From Achromobacter sp. Marseille-Q4962 (GTDB lineage Bacteria; Pseudomonadota; Gammaproteobacteria; Burkholderiales; Burkholderiaceae_B): a DNA stretch of 64,000 nt. Where the stretch lies: NCBI RefSeq assembly GCF_943737005.1, contig NZ_CALSFU010000002.1:1-64000 (forward strand), read 5' to 3'. The first letter of the stretch is position 1. The number at the start of each line of letters is the position of its first letter. The notes beneath the pieces are model-generated. The model had not been told where the DNA came from and did not search any database. It worked only from the letters and a program-made list of their open reading frames with translations. Shown here one piece after another: positions 9,366 to 17,730 of this stretch. Both the position numbers and the translations under genes were made by a program.

Positions 9366-10925
9366 TCAGCCGCGCCGGGCGATGGCGTCGATCCAGTAGC
9401 GCGTGGAGGGGTCCTGCGACGGGGCCTGCGGCGCGCAGGCGTCCAGTTCCTTGATGATGTTCTTGGCGAGCGTCTTGCCGAACTCCACGCCCCACTGGTC
9501 GAACGGATTGATGCCCCAGAGCACGCCCTGGGTGAAGACCTTGTGTTCGTATAGCGCCAGCAGCGCGCCCAGCGTGTAGGCATCCAGGCGCGGCAGCACA
9601 ATGAGGGAAGAGGGCCGTCCGCCCGGGTGCACGCGATGCCGGGCCAGCAGGCGCGCGCGGGCGGGGTCGCTTTCGACGGCGGAAGTCTCGGCCAGGGCCT
9701 CTTCGTAGGTCTTGCCCCGCAGCAGGGCCGCGCGCTGCGCCAGGCAATTGGCGATCAGCAGTTCGTGATGGCACGCATAGGCGTGGTCGGGCTGCTCGCA
9801 GAGAATGAAGTCCACCGGCGCGCCGGCGGCGTCCTGGTGCAGCCACTGGAAGAACGTGTGCTGGCAGTCGGTGCCCGACATGCCCCACACCGCCGGTCCC
9901 GTGGGCACGCCGCAGGGGCTGCCGTCGCGCGTGGCCACCTTGCCCAGCGATTCCATTTCCAGTTGCTGCGCCCAGGGCACGATGTGGTAGAGCCGCGAGT
10001 CGTAGGGCGCGATCACCAGCGAGTCGTAGCCCAGCACGCTGCGGTTGGCCACGCCGGCCAGGGCCATCTGCGCCGGCGCGTTCGCGGCCAGCGGCGCGTG
10101 CCGGAAGTGCTCGTCCATGGCGGCCGCGCCCGCCAGCAGGCGGTCGAACGTGTCGGCGCCCAGCGCCAGCGCGATGGGCAGGCCGATGGCCGACCACAGC
10201 GAATAGCGGCCGCCCACCCAGTCCCACATCTGGAAAATGCGGTCGGGCGAGATCCCCAGGTCCAGCGCCGCCTCGACATTGGCGGTAATGGCCACCACCT
10301 GCCGCACGGGGTCGGCCACGCCGGCTTCGCGCAGCCAGTTCATGGCGACTTCGGCATTGGCCAGGGGTTCGGTGGTGGTGAAGGACTTGGAGGCCACGAT
10401 GACCAGGGTGTCGTGCGGATCCAGCCGGCTCATGGCGTCGGCCACGGCGTGCGAATCGACGTTGGAGGCGAAACGCACCTCGCGGCGCAGTCCCTCGTGG
10501 CGCAGCGCGCGCGTGACCAGCCGCGGGCCCCAGTCGCTGCCGCCGATGCCCAGGTGCAGCACGCAGCGGTAACGGCCGGCGGCATCGGCCTCGCGCACGA
10601 ACTGGCGCAGGCGTTCGCGTTCGCCCAGCACGGCGCGCGCCACCATGGCCGGCGGCTCGGGCGAACGCAGCGCCGTGTGCCAGGCGGGGCGCTGCTCGGT
10701 CCAGTTGGCCGGGCCGCCGTCGAACAGCGCGGCGCGCGCGGCGTCGAAATCCTGCTGCGCCAGCAGGGCGGCGCCCGCTTCGCGCAGCTCGTCCGAGCCG
10801 GCCTGGGCGCTGAGGTCCAGACGCAGGCCCGGCGCATCGATGATGCGCAGCTCGCTGCCGTTGCGGTCGGCCGACAGGGCCGCCGCGCGGAACCGTTGCC
10901 AGGCTGGACTTTGGGACAGGGACAT
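9366..10925 (-). CDS. pgi: Glucose-6-phosphate isomerase
   Basis: A 519-aa phosphoglucose isomerase, interconverting glucose-6-P and fructose-6-P in the cytoplasm. Family signatures are visible: LGIGGSDWGPRLVTRAL, SKSFTTTEPLANA, VGGRYSLWSAIGLPIAL and the C-terminal NPFDQWGVEFGKTLAKNI carrying the conserved Lys. The open frame continues upstream, but the ATG at 10925 lies 5 bp after the algC stop, so the pair is an operon with algC first. In this context it supplies hexose phosphates for the polysaccharide genes next door, in addition to central metabolism. Confidence 0.95.
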   Translation of the reverse strand: MSLSQSPAWQRFRAAALSADRNGSELRIIDAPGLRLDLSAQAGSDELREAGAALLAQQDFDAARAALFDGGPANWTEQRPAWHTALRSPEPPAMVARAVLGERERLRQFVREADAAGRYRCVLHLGIGGSDWGPRLVTRALRHEGLRREVRFASNVDSHAVADAMSRLDPHDTLVIVASKSFTTTEPLANAEVAMNWLREAGVADPVRQVVAITANVEAALDLGISPDRIFQMWDWVGGRYSLWSAIGLPIALALGADTFDRLLAGAAAMDEHFRHAPLAANAPAQMALAGVANRSVLGYDSLVIAPYDSRLYHIVPWAQQLEMESLGKVATRDGSPCGVPTGPAVWGMSGTDCQHTFFQWLHQDAAGAPVDFILCEQPDHAYACHHELLIANCLAQRAALLRGKTYEEALAETSAVESDPARARLLARHRVHPGGRPSSLIVLPRLDAYTLGALLALYEHKVFTQGVLWGINPFDQWGVEFGKTLAKNIIKELDACAPQAPSQDPSTRYWIDAIARRG

Positions 10926-10930
10926 GGGCT

Positions 10931-12322
10931 TCAGAAAGGCAGGGCGGCGTCGGGGGCGAGCTTGGTCAGTTCGCGCCGGAAGTCGGCCTGGATGCGCGCC
11001 AGCGCCTGCGGCGTCTGCGCCTCGAAGCGCAGCACCACGACCGGCGTCGTGTTGGAGGGGCGGGCCAGGCCGAAGCCGTCCGGGTACTCGGCGCGCACCC
11101 CGTCGATGGTGATGACGCGCAGGGCGTCGGGGAACTGGCCGTTTTCCTGCAGCGCGCGCACCAGGGTGAAAGGCTGGCCTTCTTCCATCTCGAGCTTGAG
11201 CTCGGGGGTGGAGACATCCTGCGGCAGGGCCTCCAGCACCGTGGAAGGATCGGCGTGGCGCGAGACGATCTCGAGCAGCCGCGCGCCGGTGTACAGGCCG
11301 TCGTCGAAGCCGTACCAGCGCTCCTTGAAGAAGATGTGGCCGCTCATTTCGCCGGCCAGCGGCGCGCCCGTTTCGGCCAGCTTGGCCTTGACCAGGGAGT
11401 GGCCGGTTTTCCACATGAGCGGCTCGCCGCCTGCGGCCTGCACCGCCAGGCCCACGTGCCGGCTGCACTTCACGTCGTAGATGATGGTGGAGCCGGGATT
11501 GCGCTCCAGCACGTCGCGCGCGAACAGCACGAGCTGGCGGTCGGGCCAGATGATCTGGCCCGACTTGGTGACCACGCCCAGGCGGTCGCCGTCGCCGTCG
11601 AAGGCCAGGCCCAGCTCGCAATCGGTGTTGGCCACGCAGTCGATCAGGTCGCGCAGGTTCTTGGGCTCGGCGGGATCGGGATGGTGGTTGGGGAAATTGC
11701 CGTCCACCTCGCAGAAAAGCTCGGTGACTTCGCAGCCCAGCGCGCGGAACAGCCGCGGGGCGAGGGCGCCCGCCACGCCGTTGCCGCAATCGACGGCGAT
11801 TTTCATGGGACGGGCCAGTTTCACGCCGCAGGCCACGCGGGCGACATACGCGGCCACCAGGTCGAGCTGGCGGCGCGTGCCGACGCGGAGTCCTGCGGCC
11901 TCCTGCGGCGCGTTCATGGCGGCGGCCAGGGCCTGCACGTCGTCGCCGTACAGGGCGCGACCGCCCATCATCATCTTGAAACCGTTGTACTTGGGCGGAT
12001 TGTGGCTGCCGGTAATGGCCACGCCGGAGCCCGTCTGCATGACGTGGGCCGCGAAGTACACCAGCGGCGTCGGCACCTGGCCGATGTCCAGCGTATCCAC
12101 CCCGCCTTCCAGCATGCCTTCCTGGAGGGCCGTGGACAGCATCTCGCTGCTCAGGCGGCCGTCGCGGCCGACCACCAGCGTCTGCACGCCCTCGGCGCGC
12201 GCGCGGGCGGCCAGCGCCGCGCCCAGGGCGCGGGCAAAGCGGGCGTCAATCATGTCGGGGACGGTTCCCCGGATGTCATAGGCCTTGAAAACCGAGCTGG
12301 GGAATTGAGACGAGTCACCCAC
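10931..12322 (-). CDS. algC: Phosphomannomutase/phosphoglucomutase
   Basis: A 463-aa alpha-D-phosphohexomutase, the length of AlgC from Pseudomonas. The catalytic phosphoserine loop reads AITGSHNPPKYNGFK, the metal-binding loop is AFDGDGDRLGVV, the sugar-binding loop is GEMSGH, and the C-terminal phosphate-binding domain closes the protein (RPSNTTPVVVLRFEA). It converts mannose- and glucose-6-P to the 1-phosphates needed for nucleotide sugars, LPS and exopolysaccharide. It sits first in an operon with pgi. The name manB is equally used for this gene in related bacteria. Confidence 0.92.
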   Translation of the reverse strand: MGDSSQFPSSVFKAYDIRGTVPDMIDARFARALGAALAARARAEGVQTLVVGRDGRLSSEMLSTALQEGMLEGGVDTLDIGQVPTPLVYFAAHVMQTGSGVAITGSHNPPKYNGFKMMMGGRALYGDDVQALAAAMNAPQEAAGLRVGTRRQLDLVAAYVARVACGVKLARPMKIAVDCGNGVAGALAPRLFRALGCEVTELFCEVDGNFPNHHPDPAEPKNLRDLIDCVANTDCELGLAFDGDGDRLGVVTKSGQIIWPDRQLVLFARDVLERNPGSTIIYDVKCSRHVGLAVQAAGGEPLMWKTGHSLVKAKLAETGAPLAGEMSGHIFFKERWYGFDDGLYTGARLLEIVSRHADPSTVLEALPQDVSTPELKLEMEEGQPFTLVRALQENGQFPDALRVITIDGVRAEYPDGFGLARPSNTTPVVVLRFEAQTPQALARIQADFRRELTKLAPDAALPF

Positions 12323-12378
12323 GACGATTCCTTGTTCTGTGGCGCGATGGCGCTGGTTGGTGAATATGCATGCGGCAA

Positions 12379-12396
12379 ATGGGGATTATCCCCCAT
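12379..12396. repeat. Inverted repeat upstream of algC
   Basis: ATGGGG-ATTATC-CCCCAT is a perfect 6-bp inverted repeat. On the minus strand it contains GATAAT, a near-consensus -10 hexamer. It may be an operator overlapping the algC promoter. No clear -35 was found. Confidence 0.4.
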
Positions 12397-12453
12397 CGCA
12401 AGGGGGACATCATCGTCCGGGCGGCGTAAGCCGGATTTCCGCCTCGGCGGGCG

Positions 12454-12501
12454 CCGTTCCGGTGCGCGGGGCGCGGCCGCCCGGCCCCGTTCCGGTGCGC
12501 G
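12454..12501. repeat. 15-bp direct repeat in the divergent region
   Basis: CCGTTCCGGTGCGCG occurs at 12454-12468 and again at 12487-12501. The copies start 33 bp apart, about three helical turns, which would put them on the same face of the DNA. Confidence 0.6.
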
Positions 12502-12581
12502 TCGGGGCGGCGCGCGGGGCAGCGGGGCCGATGCGCCAATGGCATAAAATTTGCTCGTCGTCCGAAGGTGATACGCTTGCC

Positions 12582-13250
12582 ATGCAAGCAGAAAGACCGG
12601 GAGGGCCTATGGGTGCCAACGTTTCCACCGCCATGTCGTCGGGAACCGCCAGGAGAAGGCGGGGCCCGCCCACCGACCATGCCGGACCCGCCGCGGGCGG
12701 AGAGCGCAGGCTCGACATCCACGTTTACGATGCGGCCGACGGCCGGCCGGTCACGGGCCGCGCCTGGGAGCGCTGCGTCTGGCGCGATGCGCGCGTGCTG
12801 ATCGCCGAATGCCCCGCGCCGCACCTGCCCGTCTCCATCGAGAACGCCCTGCGCGCCATTGCCGCCCGCATCGCGCGCGACCTGCAATGGGAGGGCCTGG
12901 GCACGGTGTCGTTCGCGCTGGACGACCGCAGCGGCGTGTTCCGCGTGCTGGGCGCGCAGGCCGTGCCGCGCTCGGGCTCCGCGCCCGCCGAAGACGGGCC
13001 CGCCGGTCCCCTGGCGGCGGCGCATGCGCTGGAGCTGCGCATCGACAACCAGGCCGACCGCCGCCTGCCGCCCATGCGCATGCTGGTCTGCGGCGCCACG
13101 CGCGGCGAGGCGCTGCGGCGGGCCCACCGCGCGCTTTCCGAGATGCCGGGCCCGGCCGTGGTCGACCGCGCCTTCCTCATGAACCTCATCGCTTCGCGCG
13201 CCTTCTGCTCCGGCCTGACCGGCACCCGGCTGGACCGGGTCGTGGGGTAG
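12582..13250 (+). CDS. Truncated biotin-carboxylase-like protein
   Basis: A 222-aa protein that resembles only the middle and C-terminal part of biotin carboxylase. IENALRAIAARIARDLQWEGLGTVSFALDD corresponds to the end of the ATP-grasp domain. AAAHALELRIDN corresponds to the (G)HAIEARI region. RMLVCGATRGEALRRAHRAL followed by AFLMNLIASRAFCSG corresponds to the C-terminal domain (MLAKxIxxGxxRxEAI...RALAE). The N-terminal domain, the Gly-rich ATP loop and the ExNxRxQVEH catalytic strand are missing or changed: the last reads RVLGAQAVPRSG. Start 12582 follows a GAAGGTG; 12609 behind GGGAGGG is the alternative. Catalysis is therefore unlikely. It stands alone, with no carboxyltransferase gene nearby. 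Homology is my reading of motifs and needs a profile search. Confidence 0.6.
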   Translation: MQAERPGGPMGANVSTAMSSGTARRRRGPPTDHAGPAAGGERRLDIHVYDAADGRPVTGRAWERCVWRDARVLIAECPAPHLPVSIENALRAIAARIARDLQWEGLGTVSFALDDRSGVFRVLGAQAVPRSGSAPAEDGPAGPLAAAHALELRIDNQADRRLPPMRMLVCGATRGEALRRAHRALSEMPGPAVVDRAFLMNLIASRAFCSGLTGTRLDRVVG

Positions 13251-13265
13251 GGCCGCGCCCGCTTA

Positions 13266-13321
13266 CGCGGCCTCCGCCTCCTCGAAGGACCGCAAAAGAG
13301 CGGCCCGCCGGGGAGGCCGCG
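13266..13321. terminator. Long-loop inverted repeat, possible terminator
   Basis: CGCGGCCTCC (13266-13275) pairs exactly with GGAGGCCGCG (13312-13321) around a 36-base loop, just after the stop codon at 13250. There is no T-run after it, so it may be a processing or Rho-linked structure instead. Confidence 0.35.
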
Positions 13322-13394
13322 CTACTACTACAATAGGCCGCACATCCCTCGTAACGCGCCCGGACGGGTCCGGGCCCAACACTGTGCGGCGTCC

Positions 13395-14810
13395 ATGACT
13401 TTGCTGAGCGAATTGCAGGCCCTGCTGGGGGCATCCCATGTGCTGACCGGCGAAGATGCCGAATCCTATGTGCAGGACTGGCGCCGCCGCTACCGTGGCG
13501 CGGCCCTGGCGGTGATTCGCCCGGGTTCCACGGAAGAGGCGGCGGCCGCGGTGAAGCTCTGCGCCCGGCACGGCGCGCCCATCGTGCCGCAGGGCGGCAA
13601 CACGGGCCTGTGCGGCGGGGCCACGCCCGACGGCTCGGGCAGCGCCGTGCTGCTTTCCACCGCACGCCTGAACCGCGTGCGCGCCATCGACACCGACAAC
13701 GACACCATCACCGTGGAGGCGGGCTGTGTGCTGCAGGCCGTGCAGGAGGCCGCGGCGCAGGCGGGCCGGCTGTTTCCGCTCAGTCTGGCCGCCGAGGGAA
13801 GCTGCACCATCGGCGGCAACCTGGCCACCAACGCCGGCGGCACGCAGGTGCTGCGCTACGGCAATACGCGCGACCTGACCCTGGGACTGGAAGTCGTCAC
13901 CGCCGAAGGCGAAATCTGGAACGGCCTGCGCGGCCTGCGCAAGGACAACACCGGTTACGACCTGCGCGACCTGTACATCGGCAGCGAAGGCACGTTGGGC
14001 GTCATCACGGCCGCCACGCTGAAGCTCTTCCCGCGGCCCGTGGCGTCCTGCACCGCGCTGCTCACGCTGGACAGCATCGACGACGCGGTGGAGCTGCTGT
14101 CGCGCGCCCGCGCCGGGTTCGGCGCTTCGCTGACCGGCTTCGAGCTGATGGGCGGCGATTGCCTGCAGGCCGTGGTGCGCCTCTTCCCGCAGCAGCGCCT
14201 GCCGTTCGAGGGCGAGTCCGCCGCTTCGCCATGGTTCGCGCTGCTCGAGCTTTCCGACAGCGAAAGCGAGGAGCATGCGCGCGAGCGCTTCGAGACGGTG
14301 CTGGGCGAGGCCATCGAGGCAGGGCTCGTCAAGGACGCGGCCATCGCGGCCAATGTGGCGCAGAGCAAGGCGCTGTGGCACTTGCGCGAGAGCATCCCGC
14401 TGGCCGAGGCCGAACTGGGCAAGTCGGTCAAGCACGACGTCTCGATTCCCATTTCCGCCATCGCCGGCTTCGTGCACAAGACCAACGCGCTGCTGCAGGC
14501 GCGCTTTCCCGGCGTGCGGCACGTGATCTTCGGCCACCTGGGCGACGGCAACCTGCACTACAACGTCGCCAGCGCGGCGGGCCAGACCGAAAGCGAGCTG
14601 CTGGCGCTGCAGAGCGAAATCTACGGCGTGGTGCACGACAGCGTGCAGGCGCACGCCGGGTCGATCAGCGCCGAGCATGGCGTGGGCCAGCTCAAGCGCG
14701 ACGAGTTGCCGCGCTACAAGAGCGCGGTGGAGCTGGCGCTCATGCGGCGCATCAAGCGCGCGCTCGATCCCCAGGGCCTGATGAATCCGGGCAAGGTACT
14801 GCAGGCCTGA
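13395..14810 (+). CDS. FAD-linked D-2-hydroxyacid dehydrogenase (GlcD/D2HGDH type)
   Basis: A 471-aa flavoprotein of the vanillyl-alcohol oxidase superfamily. The FAD-binding type 4 domain shows PQGGNTGLCGGATP near residue 60, then GGNLATNAGGTQVLRYGNTRD and GSEGTLGVITA. The C-terminal oxidase domain has GHLGDGNLHYNV (metal/substrate histidines) and ends SAEHGVGQLKR...LDPQGLMNPGKVL. Substrates in this family are D-2-hydroxyglutarate, D-lactate or glycolate. There are no glcE/glcF neighbours, so a single-subunit D-2-hydroxyacid dehydrogenase is more likely than glycolate oxidase. It precedes a two-component system by only 32 bp but is probably functionally unrelated. Confidence 0.88.
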   Translation: MTLLSELQALLGASHVLTGEDAESYVQDWRRRYRGAALAVIRPGSTEEAAAAVKLCARHGAPIVPQGGNTGLCGGATPDGSGSAVLLSTARLNRVRAIDTDNDTITVEAGCVLQAVQEAAAQAGRLFPLSLAAEGSCTIGGNLATNAGGTQVLRYGNTRDLTLGLEVVTAEGEIWNGLRGLRKDNTGYDLRDLYIGSEGTLGVITAATLKLFPRPVASCTALLTLDSIDDAVELLSRARAGFGASLTGFELMGGDCLQAVVRLFPQQRLPFEGESAASPWFALLELSDSESEEHARERFETVLGEAIEAGLVKDAAIAANVAQSKALWHLRESIPLAEAELGKSVKHDVSIPISAIAGFVHKTNALLQARFPGVRHVIFGHLGDGNLHYNVASAAGQTESELLALQSEIYGVVHDSVQAHAGSISAEHGVGQLKRDELPRYKSAVELALMRRIKRALDPQGLMNPGKVLQA

Positions 14811-14842
14811 GCGTCCGCGGCGTCACGTCGGAAGCCACGCGC

Positions 14843-15556
14843 ATGTCCATGAACCCCGCTCCGGGCGCCAACCATCGCATCCTCATCGTCGAGGACGACG
14901 AGGTCATCGCCGGCAACCTGTACACGTTTCTCGAAGCGCGCAAGTTCCTGCCCGACGTGGCGTACAGCGGGCCGGCGGCGCTGCAGCGGCTGGCCGAGCA
15001 GCATTTCGATGCGGTGATCCTCGATATCGGGCTGCCGGGCATGGACGGCAACGCCGTGCTGCACACCCTGCGCAACGACCGGCGCCAGGCGGTGCCGGTG
15101 CTCATTCTCACCGCGCGCGACAGCCTGGACGACAAGCTGGCCGGCTTTTCGCACGGGGCCGACGACTACCTCACCAAGCCTTTCGCCCTGCTCGAAGTGG
15201 AGGCCCGGCTGCTGGCCCTGATCCAGCGCGCCCGCGGCAATACCGTGCAGGCGCTGCGCACCTGCGGTCCGCTGCAGTACGACACCGGCAGCGGGCAGGC
15301 CACGGTGCACGGCAGGCCGGTGCGCCTGACGCGCAAGGCCGCCCAGATACTGGACGCGCTGCTGCGCGAGCCCGGCCGCGTGGTGTCGCGCGAGGAACTG
15401 GAGTCGGCGCTGTGGGGCAACGACCCGCCTTCGTCGGATGCGCTGCGCAGCCAGGTCCACCTGCTGCGGCGCGCGCTGGCCGAGGCCGGCTTCGACGGCA
15501 TCGAGACCCTGCACGGCACGGGCTGGCGCCTCAACCCGCAGGGAGAAGGCGCATGA
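14843..15556 (+). CDS. OmpR-family response regulator
   Basis: A 237-aa regulator with an N-terminal receiver domain (acidic pair in VEDDE, phospho-acceptor Asp61 in ILDIGLPGMDG, Thr in ILTARD, Lys in DYLTKPF). A C-terminal winged-helix DNA-binding domain follows (RLTRKAAQILDALLREPGRVVSREELESALWG ... GTGWRL). The start at 14843 is preferred; 14849 is in frame too. Its stop overlaps the kinase start as ATGA, so the two are made together. The layout resembles QseB/PmrA-type regulators of envelope functions, consistent with a lipid phosphatase gene immediately downstream. Confidence 0.9.
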   Translation: MSMNPAPGANHRILIVEDDEVIAGNLYTFLEARKFLPDVAYSGPAALQRLAEQHFDAVILDIGLPGMDGNAVLHTLRNDRRQAVPVLILTARDSLDDKLAGFSHGADDYLTKPFALLEVEARLLALIQRARGNTVQALRTCGPLQYDTGSGQATVHGRPVRLTRKAAQILDALLREPGRVVSREELESALWGNDPPSSDALRSQVHLLRRALAEAGFDGIETLHGTGWRLNPQGEGA

Positions 15557-16881
15557 CTCGCGTGGCCGGCGGCACGCTGACCCAGCGTGTCGTCTGGGCG
15601 CTGACGGGCACGGTCGCCCTGTTCGTCACGGCGCTGGCGCTGCTCGCCTATCTGACCTTCGACCAGATGGAAGACGATCTGGTCAACGACATTCTCAACA
15701 CCGAAATGGACCGCCTGGTGCAGCACGCGCGCAGCGGCGACGAGTTCCTCCCGCAGCGCGGGGCGCGCGAGCTGGGCGGCTCCATGCGCGCCTGGCTCAA
15801 GGCCGACGGGCAGTCTCCCCCGGGCATCCCCGCGCAGATCCTGGCGCTCGACAACGGCCTGCACCTGCTGGAAACAGCCGAGTACACCTGGCACGTCATG
15901 GTGGCCGATACCGGGCGGGGCAAGGTATATCTCATGTACGACGCCTCCGACAACGAGCAGCGCGTGCGCGACTTCGGCCTCTTCGTGCTGGGCGTGGGCG
16001 CGATCTGCGTCGTGGGCGCGTATGCGCTCTCGCGCCGCGTGGCGGCGATCGCCGTCGGCCCGCTGCTCGAACTGACCGACCGGCTTTCCACCTGGGCGCC
16101 CGGCTCGCCCGACCTGGCCGTCACGCGCGACGACGAGGCGGGCCGCCTGATCGAAGCCTTCAACCGCGTCCAGAACCAGGTGGACCGCTCCATCGCGCGC
16201 GAGCGCGAATTCGCCGGCAACCTGAGCCACGAAGTGCGCACGCCGCTGGCCGCCATACGCTCCGACAGCGAGCTCATGCTGCTCATGCAGGACCTGGCGC
16301 CGGGGCAGCGGCAGCGGCTGGAGCGCATTGTCGATTCGGTGGACGACGTGATCGTGAGCCTGGAGACGGCGCGCGCCATGGCGCGCGACCAGCTCCGTGC
16401 GCCCGAACCGGTCGACCTGGCCGCCTGCATGCAGGACGCCTGGCGCGGCTACGAGGCCATGGCGCGCGCCGCCGAGCTGCGGTTCGAGAACCACATTCCG
16501 GAAGGCCGCGTGCGCGAGCTGGACCGCTACGCCCTGCTGACGGTGCTGCGCAACCTGGTGCGCAACGCCGTGGAGCACGCCGCTCCGGCCACGCTGCGCG
16601 CCAGCCTGACCGCGCAAGGCGCGCTCGAATTGCGCGACGACGGCCGCGGCATAGACAGCGCCGACCTGCCGTTTCTTTTCCGCCGATACTACCGCGGACG
16701 CCTGCGCGACGCGGGCGGCGCGCAGGCCGGCGATTCGGCCCGGGGCCTGGGGCTGGCCATCGCCAAGCGCGTGTGCGACATGCAGGGTTGGAGCCTGACG
16801 GTGGCCTCCGAACGCGAGGGCGAACGGCACGGCACCTGCTTCTGGCTGGACCTGGACGGCGCGACGGACCGGCGGGCCTGA
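15553..16881 (+). CDS. Sensor histidine kinase
   Basis: A 442-aa membrane kinase. One transmembrane helix near residues 12-38, a short periplasmic sensor region of about 110 residues, a second helix (LFVLGVGAICVVGAYAL) and a HAMP-like linker lead to the H-box NLSHEVRTPLAAIRSDSEL with phospho-acceptor His226. The ATPase domain has the N box LRNLVRNAVEHA, G1 DDGRGIDSADLPFLFRRYYRG and G2 GLGLAIAKRVC. It pairs with the response regulator upstream, with which it overlaps by four bases. The stimulus cannot be read from the sequence. Confidence 0.9.
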   Translation: MTRVAGGTLTQRVVWALTGTVALFVTALALLAYLTFDQMEDDLVNDILNTEMDRLVQHARSGDEFLPQRGARELGGSMRAWLKADGQSPPGIPAQILALDNGLHLLETAEYTWHVMVADTGRGKVYLMYDASDNEQRVRDFGLFVLGVGAICVVGAYALSRRVAAIAVGPLLELTDRLSTWAPGSPDLAVTRDDEAGRLIEAFNRVQNQVDRSIAREREFAGNLSHEVRTPLAAIRSDSELMLLMQDLAPGQRQRLERIVDSVDDVIVSLETARAMARDQLRAPEPVDLAACMQDAWRGYEAMARAAELRFENHIPEGRVRELDRYALLTVLRNLVRNAVEHAAPATLRASLTAQGALELRDDGRGIDSADLPFLFRRYYRGRLRDAGGAQAGDSARGLGLAIAKRVCDMQGWSLTVASEREGERHGTCFWLDLDGATDRRA

Positions 16882-16935
16882 GCGCCGCGTCTCATTTGAC
16901 GAATATTCGACTGCGGCGCGGGTACGCTGCGGGGC

Positions 16936-17730
16936 ATGTCCGCGGCGCCTGCCGCGCTTTCCACGACCATCCCGCCGCCCATGCATCCGCTTTCCGCAGC
17001 CGCGCCGACACGCGCCTTCTACACGCTTACCCACGTGCTGGGCATTCCGCTGCTGCTCGCCTGCGCGGCGTGGCTCGCCGCCGCGAGCGGGCTGGACATG
17101 CGCATCGCCCGCGCGCTGTACGATCCCGCGCTCGACGGCTTTCCGCTGCGCGCCCACCGCTGGCTCGAACTGTTCGGCCACCGGCTGGCGCTGGCCCTGC
17201 CCGTGGGCATGGCGCTCATCGCGGTCGCCCTGGCGGCGGCGGGCAGCCGGATCGCCGCCTGGCGGCCGCTGCGCCGGCCGGCCCTGGCGCTGGCCCTGAC
17301 CTGTATCGCGGGGCAGGTGCTGGTGCATGTGCTCAAGCATCATACGACCATGCCCCGGCCGTATGACCTGGCGACGCTGGGCGGCAACACGCCGTACCCC
17401 GGATTCTGGTGGACCTGGGCGCGCGCCTATGCCGGCGGCGCGCTGCCCAGCGGCCACGCGGGCGCCGGCTATTCGATGCTGGCGCTGTATTTCGCGGGCT
17501 GGTCGCGCCAGCGCCGGGCGCTGCGCTGGGGCGGGCTGGCGCTGGGCCTGGCCGCGGGCCTGGGGTTCTCGGCGGTGCGCATCCTGCAGGGCGCGCATTT
17601 CCTGAGCCAGACGCTGTATTCGGCAACCCTGCTGTGGCTGCTGGCGGCCGTGTTTTTCTACCCGCTCATCGTCGCGCCGCCGCGCCAGGCCGCTACCGAC
17701 GCGCCGCGCACGCATCCGCATCCGGGCTGA
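16936..17730 (+). CDS. PAP2-family membrane phosphatase (lipid phosphatase)
   Basis: A 264-aa integral membrane protein with about six hydrophobic segments and the PAP2 catalytic motifs. These are KHHTTMPRP (KX6RP), ALPSGHAGAGYS (PSGH) and RILQGAHFLSQ, in which the His is kept but the usual final Asp is Gln. Members act on lipid A phosphates, undecaprenyl diphosphate or phosphatidylglycerophosphate at the periplasmic face. It follows the two-component system by 54 bp and may be its target. The start could also be Met at 16981, which would remove a 15-residue Ala/Pro leader. The 3' end overlaps the convergent SMP-30 gene by 38 bp. Confidence 0.82.
   Translation: MSAAPAALSTTIPPPMHPLSAAAPTRAFYTLTHVLGIPLLLACAAWLAAASGLDMRIARALYDPALDGFPLRAHRWLELFGHRLALALPVGMALIAVALAAAGSRIAAWRPLRRPALALALTCIAGQVLVHVLKHHTTMPRPYDLATLGGNTPYPGFWWTWARAYAGGALPSGHAGAGYSMLALYFAGWSRQRRALRWGGLALGLAAGLGFSAVRILQGAHFLSQTLYSATLLWLLAAVFFYPLIVAPPRQAATDAPRTHPHPG

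Larger units (their letters stand above)
12323..12581. other. Divergent intergenic region between algC and the biotin-carboxylase-like gene
   Basis: 259 bp with no convincing gene. An open frame that runs through it (from 12339) is rejected as the N-terminus of the next protein because its translation is low in complexity. The region holds an 18-bp inverted repeat (12379-12396), a 15-bp direct repeat (12454-12468 and 12487-12501) and a possible -10 box (CATAAAAT) near 12543 for the rightward gene. Confidence 0.6.

Noticed and set aside
12339-12581. N-terminal extension of the biotin-carboxylase-like protein
   Set aside because: Low-complexity translation with no similarity, and it would cover the divergent promoter region.
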